Shown: positions 10,273 through 19,500 of the stretch, piece after piece
Position numbering within the stretch: the first letter of the stretch is position 1
Layout: every line of letters begins with the position of its first letter
Source: Larix sibirica
Taxonomy: Eukaryota; Streptophyta; Pinopsida; Pinales; Pinaceae
Direction: 5' to 3'
Length of the DNA stretch: 22,543 nucleotides
NCBI GenBank assembly: GCA_004151065.3
Contig: NWUY0300062475.1
Span: forward strand, 15,527-38,069
Translations under genes and position numbers: made by a program
The notes under the pieces: generated by a model
The model's database searches: none
The model's input: only the letters and a program-made list of their open reading frames with translations
Told to the model about the DNA's origin: nothing

Positions 10273-10675
10273 ATAAAATGGAAATCCAATGGTCATTAAC
10301 GTCACCATTAAATTTATAGGACAAAATGGTCTGGATAGTAATATAAGCACTAGTGTGTATGTGTGAATTGTATGCACTTGTGTTTTAACAAGGATAATAA
10401 GAACTAGTGTTTTATAACATAAAATACACACCATGGATTTATATAAATGAAAATCATCGGTACTAATTAAAATTGTATGCACCAATGCTTATATGTTTAT
10501 AATGCACTAGTGTAGATTATTTAAATGTTATGTACTAGTACTTATATTTGTGAAACACTAGTGCATTCATATGACTAATGAGCACTAGTAAAAGAACCTA
10601 TTCTATAACCTCCAATTGCTTAGGTTTTTCTAGTTATAATGAATCTATGTTACAACCTTCTCCAAACTATTTTTT

Positions 10676-11036
10676 AGGGAAAATTTTAAGGGCAAAGTTT
10701 AGACCATCGGCTAATTTTTGGACTTTTTTTTCCAAAAAAAGATTCATCAATTTCCATNNNNNNNNNNNNNNNNNNNNNNNNNNNNNNNNNNNNNNNNNNN
10801 NNNNNNNNNNNNNNNNNNNNNNNNNNNNNNNNNNNNNNNNNNNNNNNNNNNNNNNNNNNNNNNNNNNNNNNNNNNNNNNNNNNNNNNNNNNNNNNNNNNN
10901 NNNNNNNNNNNNNNNNNNNNNNNNNNNNNNNNNNNNNNNNNNNNNNNNNNNNNNNNTGGTTGGAAATTTGATAATTAGTAAGATTCACCAAGGTTTCTAC
11001 ACTTTAAGAAAATTATGGATGTTTAAAATTTTCCCT
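10676..11036. mobile_element. Mutator-type MITE with 14-bp terminal inverted repeats
   Basis: The left end AGGGAAAATTTTAA (10676-10689) is the exact reverse complement of the right end at 11023-11036. Flanking 10-mers are actatttttt (10666-10675) and gctatctttt (11037-11046), a 10-bp target duplication with two differences. The element is absent from the paralogous copy A, where the flanking sequences run together, so the insertion borders are supported independently. A G-rich terminus and 9-10-bp target duplication are typical of Mutator-like elements. Its core is hidden by 199 Ns, so the true length and any coding content are unknown; at about this size it would be non-autonomous. Confidence 0.75.
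10758..10956. other. Assembly gap (199 Ns)
   Basis: A run of undetermined bases lies inside the MITE. Apparent open frames crossing it are artefacts of reading N codons. Confidence 0.99.
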
Positions 11037-11705
11037 GCTATCTTTTAGCCAATGATTGGGGTTTTAGTGAAGGCTTTTTTTGAAATTTTTTCTAAATCTT
11101 GTAACAATAAAAGCCTTCGAAAAAACCTCCACTAGAAGGTGTTTTCCTTGTAGTGTAGTCCAAAGCCAACATATGACCCACTCGCCACACAAATGTTAAT
11201 TAATCCCTATACAAGGAACAACCTTCCCCTTCACATAACCTCAACATGAACACCACTACTAGCAATCAAGCCTCTAGGATATTAGATCATATCTCACTAC
11301 TCTTCATGCAATATACACATAGAATTAGAGATTCCACTTTGACTAATAATTGAACTAAATAGTCATAGATTTAACCTCCATTGCACATAATTATTGTTGA
11401 ATTCTAAACCATGAGTCTAATGTGAAATAACCAAATCAATGGTATACATACCTAAATAGGTCTTACAACCATATTCCCTTACATGCAAACTTCAATATGC
11501 CACAAATCATAACAAGAACCAACCACCAATTAATACAGTGAATACTCACTCTTGTGACTCAACTCAACTATGCCAATTGGGCATGGATTAATGGCCCTCA
11601 TGCTCAACGAAGTCAAATGGCTAGTTCAAGTGTCAAAGAAAGGGCATTTGCATTTTCATGTCCACGTTAAGTTGAAATCCTCTTTTCCTCATAAAGACCA
11701 AATCT

Positions 11706-12905
11706 TGCAGCATAGGCACACCATAACTAGGCTTATTTGGTTTGTATCATGGACATAGCAAGAAAGCCATCCATCATTCAATTCAAACAAACTAAGCCAT
11801 ACTGTGTGTAACTCAGATACCAAGTAAACCATCCTTCCATATCTACCACCACTAACAATCCTAGAATTTAGTGAAACCATGTTAATCAACACCAGTCCAA
11901 GTGCTTTTCAAAATCTTTTTCTTGAAGACTTTGTCATAGGTCATGCACTTTGATTTAGAGTGACTTAACAAGTGGATAAACTTGACCTTTTTGATGAGCT
12001 TAATTTTTTAGCGAAACAAAATATACCTTTATCTTCTTCTTTTTTGAAATTTCAATGATTGGGACCATTTTAAAACGAACTAAAACCTTGAAAAAAAAAA
12101 TGCTATACTCAAAATTCCCATCAATCACATAGATCTAAAACTTTTAACTAAATTCTTAATAAAATTTTTAAAAAATCAATATAAAAAAAATTATCCAATA
12201 ATTAACTTACTTTTTAAATCTTTTATATATGTATGCATAACTTTTAACTCTCCTAACCTTAAACAATACACAACGCAAATTAGAAGATAATTTTCTAACA
12301 CTTAATCACACAATAAGATACAACCTAGTATTTGAGATAATTTCAATATTTAGCACAACATCTCACATTGTTAGACTACTCATAGTTGTCATCCCAACAC
12401 AATCACATATGTAGTCATACTAATTTGGTTTAACTTACATAAAGTGAGGTAATATCCATACTCAACACACAACTATCCCGAATTGTTATACAGCTCATTG
12501 AGATGACCATATCATTCCAAGACATGGATTCATCTTTAAAAAAGATCACATGAGTGTCCATCACATCATAGAAGCAATCCAAGGCATAAAAGTAATTTAC
12601 TAATGCAATAGCCCATACGCTCAAGACCACGACAAGCATATTGCAAAATGTAAGATGGATCACAAAACGCGGAGAGGTGATGAGAGGGGTGTGAGATAAC
12701 TGGCATTCAAATTGTTTTGTTTTTTTGACGATTTGTTTCCTAGATTTGGTTATAAAAACCAGTAGAATTATAGTTCCACTCTATTTATTGTGAAACTATG
12801 CTATGGAACTGTTCATTTAGAAGTTTTGACACATTTTAAGATGATCCAGATCATCGAAATTCCAAAAAATAACAAGAAAAAATAAAACTATGCCAAAAAT
12901 TTTCA
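11706..12905. other. Non-coding stretch
   Basis: AT-rich DNA with A/T homopolymer runs around 12000-12250. Short open frames occur on both strands but none shows protein-family motifs. I see no RNA gene or mobile-element border in it. Confidence 0.6.
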
Positions 12906-13291
12906 ATCACCGGCACGGGGCGATTTGAGTGCCAATTATCACACGCCGATGAGACGGAGCAAAGTAATGTAATTATCTCCTTTGCTTTACATGGCCCACC
13001 ACTATGCCTTAGTGGGAAGCTCACTTTGTAAGGATGATTAAGTGTATGCTGCAGACTCCCTGTCCCACCCATAACGACAAAGTCAATGTCCATTTCCTTA
13101 CGCCAAACGGGCGCCCATGTGCATGCAATTATTGGCATGTGCCGTTGAACACCATTAAAGACGGTGATGGAAAGCCTTTCGTATTCAGGATTAACGAAGA
13201 CAGCTGTCCCGAAATCAAAGCTCCCACTGCTCAGAGGAGATATCACAAAGTCGAGCAGGACTGTGATGGTCGTCAGAGGTGTGTGAAATTT
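12906..13291 (-). pseudogene. Dirigent-like gene fragment (tentative)
   Basis: On the minus strand a frame is open from a TGA just above 13288 down to about 12851, in a patch clearly richer in GC than its surroundings. It reads TTITVLLDFVISPLSSGSFD, then FGTAVFVN, ITVFNG, and near its C-terminal third DIDFVVMGGTG. Dirigent proteins have an FGTxxVxDD strand block early and a GGTG turn late in their beta barrel, at roughly this spacing; they steer phenoxy-radical coupling in the cell wall, and conifers have many. Against it: no Met at the start, no LTEGP block, no GRAQG motif, and no signal peptide. I judge it a degenerate single-exon fragment. The plus-strand frame at 13034-13300 is its probable shadow. 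Confidence 0.3.
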
Positions 13292-13658
13292 TCAAAATAA
13301 TGCGCTTTCCAGGCATCTTCATGAAAATTAATAAGCAGATAAATTCAGTGTTTTTATGATTTATTATATAATTCTGATTTATGATAAATGTAGGTTCATG
13401 TGTAAAAATGTGACATCAGCTGGTACGCTTCCATAACTTTGTGATCTACTTTGTTGACTACAAACACAACCTTAGCCAATATCTCAATGCTTCATTCCAA
13501 TGGCTCAAATGCTTTATAAAGAAATAGATGACCTGTCTCTTGTGAAACATTTCTTTTTTCAAAAGAAAAACTCTTGGGAAACATTTCCTCAAGTCAACAT
13601 TCCAAAATATCCCAATATTTGTTTCAATACTAAAAAACAATGGTACTGACACCGTTGT
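13292..13658. other. Non-coding stretch left of the Penelope-like element
   Basis: No confident feature. The plus-strand frames near 13440-13650 may be further decayed reverse transcriptase of the element that follows, but no motif is secure. Confidence 0.4.
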
Positions 13659-14240
13659 CGTTGGCTCTATGGTCTTGACATCTTTAACAAATTTCACTCT
13701 CATTTGAACAATATCTCCTCTCACATTTAATTTACCATGAAAATTCATCAAGACAACTCTTTTCTTTTTTTAGACATCCTTGTCACTTATCAATTGGACG
13801 GTTTCCTTTCTCATTAAGTCTTTTATAAAAAGACCCACACTGATAGATACTTTCATGCCCATTCCCACCACCACCATGCTAAAAAATCAGTTGTCCTTAA
13901 AACCCTGATTACTATAGCTACCTGCATTTCCAACCCCTAACACTTCAATGAAGAAATATCTCATCTAACTAAGGCCGTCCTTTCCAATGGTTACTCCATT
14001 AACTAAATCAATAAAGCTTTTCACTCCATCCTTCATACCAAACCCAAACCTAAACCTCCCCAACCTAACCACCCCTCTCTTACATTAGTCTCTCTTCTTT
14101 CCATCAAAGACATTACTGACTGCATTTCTAAACTCCTAATTAAGAGAAATATTAAAACTGTCTTCAAACCTCACAAAACGTTGAGGCAACTATTTTGAAG
14201 CATTAAAGAAAATCCAACCCACTCCTCTCCTAAGGTGTGA
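13659..14240 (+). pseudogene. Penelope-like element reverse transcriptase, C-terminal part
   Basis: One plus-strand frame runs 193 codons from CGT at 13659 to TGA at 14238-14240, broken by five further stops inside it but otherwise colinear with Penelope-like RT. Visible in order: NKFHSHLNNISSHI, then FLFLDILVTYQLDG (the PFLDVLV block after the catalytic palm), YKKTHTDRYFHAHSHHHHAKK (the conserved KPTHTDRYLH...HH region), EEISHLTKAVLSNGYSIN, INKAF, and in the thumb/linker KRNIKTVFKPHKTLRQLF. The last block is the hallmark just before the endonuclease. The catalytic YxDD region lies upstream and is not recognisable. This is a dead copy of the EN-positive Penelope class. Confidence 0.85.
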
Positions 14241-14511
14241 ATCAAATTCCGTTTCTTGTAGCAAATCCTACATTGGATAGACTGACAAGTCCATTCAAGC
14301 CCACCTCAAAGAGTACATCGTTAACACTAATCATAATCATCTCTCAAAATCTGCCATCGCAGAGCACTCCTTTAATTATAAACACCTCATCTGCTTTGAT
14401 CAAACCAAACTCCTCCCTAACACCTCTCATTACACCCCTAGGTTTGTAAGAGAAGCGCTTGAAATCGAAAGAATCCCAACAATTTTAATCGTGAAGATAG
14501 TTACAGTCTAA
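14236..14511 (+). pseudogene. Penelope-like element GIY-YIG endonuclease domain
   Basis: After a +1 frameshift at about 14236 the frame continues 91 codons to TAA at 14509-14511 with a single internal TAG. It shows SCSKSYIG (the YIG half of GIY-YIG, with one of the two C-x-C cysteines kept), SIQAHLKEY, NHLSKSAIAEHSFNYKH (the conserved AEH..H element) and RFVREALEIERIP (the REALEIxK helix that ends the domain). These are the motifs of the Penelope-specific GIY-YIG nuclease, which nicks the target DNA to prime reverse transcription. The GIY half is destroyed by the frameshift and the catalytic Arg of the family's GRS...R is not seen, so it is inactive. Confidence 0.85.
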
Positions 14512-15360
14512 GTCAAACATGAAAACCACCAATCGATCGTCTTAACCACTCTAAAGCTTGAGTTTTATTCTTATCTTATTCTCCTTCTCGACTCCTCCAC
14601 TTAACTTCAATTTCATCCCTCTCCAATTTTATTTTACTTTAATCTTTTTCACTCCTTTGTTTCCTCTTTATCTTCTCTCAACTCATATTAGAGTTCTAAT
14701 TAATTAATCACTTATAGTTTTTCTTTTATTTTTATTTTTACTATTTTGATTCTTTAATTATTAATATTTAGTTTTCCATTAATTTCTTTACCTATACTCT
14801 CACAAACAAGTTTATAATTTTTTAGTTATCTCATTTTACGCATTACATTAACATATTATAACAAAACGTTTAATCTTTTAATTTAATCATTTTTTTAAAA
14901 ATTATATTAATTATTTATTTTCCTTTTTCCTAACTTTTCTAATTTACCTTCACAATTTTTCCCTCTTTCCAATTTTCTTATCTCCTTATTCTTTTAACAT
15001 TACCTTCCCCTCCCCTTTCTTTATCTTAACCTTTATCTTATTAATAAATATTCATCATCCTTTTTTCTTTTTCTTTTTTCTTTTGCCTTCAGTTATTTTA
15101 TACCTATTTAAAGAAAACATTTTTATCCTTACATTTATTTATAATTTAACTTATCATTTTATTTTTCTAATTAATTATTTTAATTCTCAATAAAAATATT
15201 CCCCTCTTTATTAATTGTATTTATTATTATTAACACTTTGTTCATGTTTTTAACCTTAATTAATTTTTTAATTATATATATTTATATTATTTTATTTGTA
15301 TTTTGTGGTTCACTCTTCTTTTTTTGGGTTTTTCATTTATCATCTTACAACAATTTTATT
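14512..15360 (+). other. Pyrimidine-rich 3' region of the Penelope-like element
   Basis: About 850 bp of T/C-rich plus-strand sequence with almost no purine-rich stretches and no coding potential, between the endonuclease and the hammerhead-like tail. Strand asymmetry this strong suggests it is the untranslated 3' part of the same element. Another repeat could be nested in it without my recognising it. Confidence 0.5.
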
Positions 15361-15366
15361 TTGATT

Positions 15367-15446
15367 CCCTGAAGATGGCTAGAGTGTCTACTTGAAACAT
15401 TAAAGTAAAAATGGTGGAGTGTCCACTCGAAATGTTAAAGTAAAAA
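15367..15446 (+). ncRNA. Hammerhead-ribozyme-like tail of the Penelope-like element, tandemly duplicated
   Basis: CTGAAGA at 15369-15375 fits the hammerhead core CUGANGA. An imperfect stem with a GTG loop (TAGA/TCTA plus two G-U pairs) follows, then GAAAC at 15394-15398. A second partial copy follows directly at 15411: GTGGA-GTG-TCCAC, a clean 5-bp stem, then CGAAATGTTAAAGT. Penelope-like elements are known to carry hammerhead motifs near their ends, and this motif sits at the 3' end of the element here. Stem I and the cleavage triplet cannot be placed, and the second copy lacks CTGANGA, so activity is unlikely. Confidence 0.45.
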
Positions 15447-15560
15447 CTTCAACACAGTGAATATCCAAAAACCTAGATCCAACCACATTAACATGTTTAA
15501 TGTGTAACATCCAGAAAAATTATTGATTATTAAGCACCCAACAATAGAGCATAATATATA

Positions 15561-15621
15561 CCATTGGATCTAAAGCATGCACTGTTTGGTTCTGATGACC
15601 TGAATGCTTTAGATCCAATGG
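15561..15621. repeat. Perfect 18-bp inverted repeat (hairpin)
   Basis: CCATTGGATCTAAAGCAT (15561-15578) is the exact reverse complement of 15604-15621, with a 25-base loop. An 18-bp perfect stem is not expected by chance over 61 bases. It is followed by no T-run. It may be a small foldback element or the hairpin of a small-RNA precursor. It lies about 440 bp beyond the stop codon of the WRC-DEUBAD gene. Confidence 0.8.
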
Positions 15622-15850
15622 ACCTCGAGTGACATTTACATCAAATTCAAGGTACATATCGAACCCCTCAAAATTTAATGTTGCTTTGCCACTCAAAATC
15701 TTGTTGGTGTAGAGGGGAGGTTGTTAAAGGTCCAAATGGAGGTAGAGGGAGTTGTTAAAGGAGCAAAGGGGGCCATGTGAAAACTTCCAAAAACTAAAGC
15801 TAATGTGTGTCAAATCACAAAAAAATATTTTGAGCTAATATATTTAAAAA

Positions 15851-15884
15851 TATATATATATATATTAAAAATAATAATAATAAT
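15851..15884. repeat. AT and AAT simple repeats
   Basis: A (TA)n run is followed by an (ATA)n/(AAT)n run, downstream of the 3' end of the WRC-DEUBAD gene. Confidence 0.9.
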
Positions 15885-16063
15885 TAAAATGCTCAACCAT
15901 CCAATGAGATTATAATGAATAGCAATCCATGTATATAAAAATACAATACCAAGTTCATAGTAATTCTTTTTAACTAAATGACATACCGTTTTAATAGTTC
16001 TAAAGTCATTATTTAACCCTACAAACGTAGACTTCAACGAAGTTGAAACTAAATGCAAACACC

Positions 16064-16574
16064 CTAGTGGTTCTCCCGCCACTGTTTGAGTTTTTCAGAA
16101 AACTCTTCATCCTCATCGCAGGATTCAAAGAGACGCTTCCAACCCTCAACGCAGTCGATGAATCTGTTATGATAAGTTCTCAGGTCCTTCAAATACTGCG
16201 ACTTAGAATCCTTCAACTGCTTTTCATAGAGTAGTAGAGCATCAGGATGTTGCTCTCCATTGCATACACTGGATCCCCAATGTACCATTGGATTCCCAAA
16301 GTTGAGGTTCTCCCCATTCAGCAGAGATTCCACTGCATTCTCCCCATTCAGCAGAGATTCCACTGCATTCTCCTGTCCCTTTGGAAGTAGTGGAAGAAGT
16401 TTCCTTCTCTCTGCCGGAGTAATATGATCTCTCCATGTCTCTAATGTGAGAATATTGCTTAAGTCGTCCAAGCTAACTATTTCCTCCGGCAGAACAATAC
16501 TTTCAGCTATTTTAGGTTTCTTATATTTTCCTCTCAAACAACGTTTTGTTATGCCAATCTGAACTTCCTTGGAA
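16064..16574 (-). CDS. Exon 3 of the WRC-DEUBAD gene (DEUBAD-like domain)
   Basis: Carries the conserved DEUBAD-type region and the C-terminus, ending KLKQWRENH and TAG at 16066-16064. No stops or frameshifts occur over 170 codons, and GC content is higher than in the flanks. The domain is uninterrupted apart from the 30-bp duplication at 16310-16369. Confidence 0.85.
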
Positions 16575-19500
16575 CTGCAAAAAAAACACGGTGACTTGAG
16601 CAAAATATAAAAGATTGTGGTTTGAAAATGATATAAAAACGAATAATAGTTTAAACTTTGGTCTATTCTTACGCACCTGTTTATTACCAACGAACTTCTG
16701 TTGTTCGAGCTGATCATGGATTCCGGCAAAACGTTGGCCATGGATTCCTGAGACCTGCTCAAAGACATTAAGCCAGTATCAGTGTTTTAGAGAGACAAAA
16801 AAGAACAGGTGGGTTGACATGGATTAAATTGATAAGGTTTTTTTGTTTTCATCATATTTTCTTTCTTTGAGGATTGTAGAAGAGAGAGTAAATAATATAG
16901 TTAAAAAACTTTCCATAAGGACGAAAATATCAACTCCTTGCATATATTTCCTTTCATTTTCAGATGTTAGATTTTCAGGTAGGAGACAAGTATTCGGGAT
17001 TTTATTTGAAACTGAATACACATTGGAAGAGGTTGATTGAAAAGATTGAAAACAAACTAAAGAGTGGTGTAATAGATAGTTCTCTTAGAGAGACAGATTG
17101 ACAGTGACATTCATAGTGACTGCAAGAAACAATTTCAGTTTACTAACCCATCATAGTTTTCATTCTTAAAGGTTTTCGGACTTACAAAAAGAGATGTTTC
17201 AAGTTTCTTAGGTTTCTTTGGATCATTAATAAAGAGAAGGGAGGATTTTTTTGATAAAAAAAAATCATTGTAAAAACCCAAGGATGAAGAAGGTTGAGAC
17301 TTAATAACATACCTTTTTGGAAAGGCCTTAGCAACCAAAAGCCTCTTGAAGATTACATCAAAATAAGGAACGTGGAGGTAGGTAATTGAAGGTGTAAAAC
17401 TGTCATTGAAGGTGTAAAAATATTGGATAGAATGAGAATCACACATTTGTTATTTGTAGGTGATGTTTTGTTATTTGGAAAAGGAACTCTGGAGAGATTT
17501 GTTCTGTGAAGCATCAAGCAGTTTTGTGAAGCATCTATCAAAATCTATCTTTATGGAGAATAGGGTTGAGGATGATACAAAAGCTCAAATTGCAAAATTT
17601 TTCCCTTTTCAGTTTCACACTATAGAGTTGGGATTCAGTTATTTAGACTATTTATTAAAACCCAATGTGTACATAATGCAAGACTGGGGTTGGATGTTGA
17701 AGAAAATTGACAAAAAGCTAGATAATTGGACTTTCAAATGGTTATATTTTGGAGGCATGATCATCCTCACACAATTTATGTTACATAACATCCTTGTATA
17801 TTGGTTATCTCTTGCAAAAATTCCCAAATCAATGATGATCAAAATAAAGCAGGAGTGTTTTTCTTTTCTTTAGTCAGGATGTATGAAGAAACATAGCCCA
17901 TGGGAGGGTCGGTTTGGAAAGGCTTTAGCCTCTAAGAGCCTCTCGAGATGCCTTTATGATGGGGTATTATGGAGGTGAAGTCATAAGAGACAAATACCTA
18001 AACAATATGTTAGTTGAGGAGTGGTGTTGAGGTGTGGTGTAGAGCGGGAGGCTTGGAGGCCTTTCTGGCATGATTGCCTCAAACATTTGTAGGAACTTCT
18101 CCTCAACTTTTCCTTTTGTAAGAGAATGGCTAGCTTGGAGAGTGGGAAATGTTCAAAAGGTTTTATATGGTTTAGATCCCTTCTTTAGAGGGGAAAATTG
18201 ATTTAAACTCTCCCACCCTTTGGTGTGTGCTCTTAGGTATGTAGTTATTTGGTACATCAACCAAACTTGTCACTCATGTGGAAATGTCATATCCTTTCAC
18301 ACCTGGGGCCTCCATGGATAATTAATAGAAGAATAGGGATTTCTTTTGAAAGGGTTGCAAAGATGTGACATTTGTCTTACCAACCTTGAGGACTACTTAG
18401 TTTGGTCTTGGGATACTTAGGAAGGCACTCTATCAACCAAACTTGCCTATAAAGTTATGTTCCTCTATCAATCACAAGACAATTCAAAGTTGTGGTATGC
18501 AATCTTATGGAAATGGCACTATCCCTTGAAGCTCAAATTGTTCGTCTAGTTGTCCCTTGAACATGATATCCTTACTTGGGAAAATTATATAAAAAGAGGT
18601 GCTTCGGGGCTTGGAGTTTTTATTTTATGCAGAAGAGATATTTAATCCATTTACCATATATTTTTGCACTTTGTTTTCACCAAATCTGTATGGACATAAG
18701 TAAGACACGTTCTGAAGATTATTGGTAATTGGATTTATGAGTCTTTAATCACTAGTTTTAGCTCATGGAGAGTATCTATCCCCTTACACAAATCTCTCCC
18801 ATGTTTTTTTTCTATGGAACATCTAGTTGAGGTTCCTCCTTCTTGTCAGAAAGTAGTCTTCTCCATAATTTTCTCAGAAAGGAATGGTGTGTCATTCCAA
18901 AACTCACTAAGTCAAGAGTGTTACATGCTCCTTTTTTGTCAACAAGAACCCCAATTTGTTATTTTCATGGGGCATCTCTAGAAAACAAGGAAAAAGGTGG
19001 AGTAGGGGTATATCTGGTTGTGGGAGAAGTGCATTTTTTCAAAATATGGATGGGCAGTGGCCAGTACCAATACTAGAACAGATTTGTTGGAATTGTGGGC
19101 TCTTCTTTTTTTTTCACATAACAAGCAAATAACCCATTTGAAGGTGGCAAGCTACCCCGGGATAATAATTGATTGGGCAAAAAATATTTTGAAATTGCAA
19201 GGGGCTTTTCTAGCTAGGTGGGAGTCAAGAATTAGAGCTCTCCAGGAAAATTTTAAACAAATCTCTTGTCTAAGAAAGCCTTAACTTTTCTAGAAAGCAC
19301 TATTTTTTTTGCAGGAAGGAATTTTTACAAGGGAGTGAGCTAGGTCTCTTCTTGCCAGATATGATACTTTTCCCTTTTTCTTTATGTTCCTTTTTTAATG
19401 ATGCATGTATCTATGGTCTCTAGAAGGGAAATAGGCCTTTGGGCCTCTATTTCAATCTTAATTTTTGGTATGTATACCTAGAACACTGTGGTTATGTATG

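Larger units (their letters stand above)
10467..11705 (+). repeat. Direct duplication, copy B (interrupted by a MITE)
   Basis: Second copy of the block at 9176-10140, starting TTGTATGCACCAATGC and ending near CATAAAGACCAAATC. It holds the 361-bp MITE at 10676-11036 that copy A lacks, and lacks about 90 bp present in copy A. Without the insertion its length is about 880 bp. The insertion must be younger than the duplication. Confidence 0.85.

Noticed and set aside
10578-11048. Long open frames across the N run, both strands
   Set aside because: They exist only because N codons are not stops; the sequence on both sides is a MITE and repeat.
9176-11705. The direct duplication as an LTR pair of a small retrotransposon
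   Set aside because: Only about 330 bp lie between the copies, with no primer-binding site, polypurine tract or matching TG...CA ends.
13034-13300. Plus-strand frame of 88 codons
   Set aside because: It overlaps the dirigent-like minus frame in a GC-rich patch and has no recognisable motif; probably a shadow.
13458-13751. Minus-strand frame of 97 codons
   Set aside because: Overlaps the plus-strand Penelope-like RT, whose motifs are clear.
15579-15603. CTGATGA in the loop of the 18-bp hairpin as a hammerhead core
   Set aside because: No GAAAC follows at stem distance; the match is seven bases by chance.
15810-16082. Minus-strand frame of 90 codons at the 3' end of the WRC-DEUBAD gene
   Set aside because: It begins in another frame overlapping the gene's last codons and runs into AT-repeat DNA; not conserved-looking.
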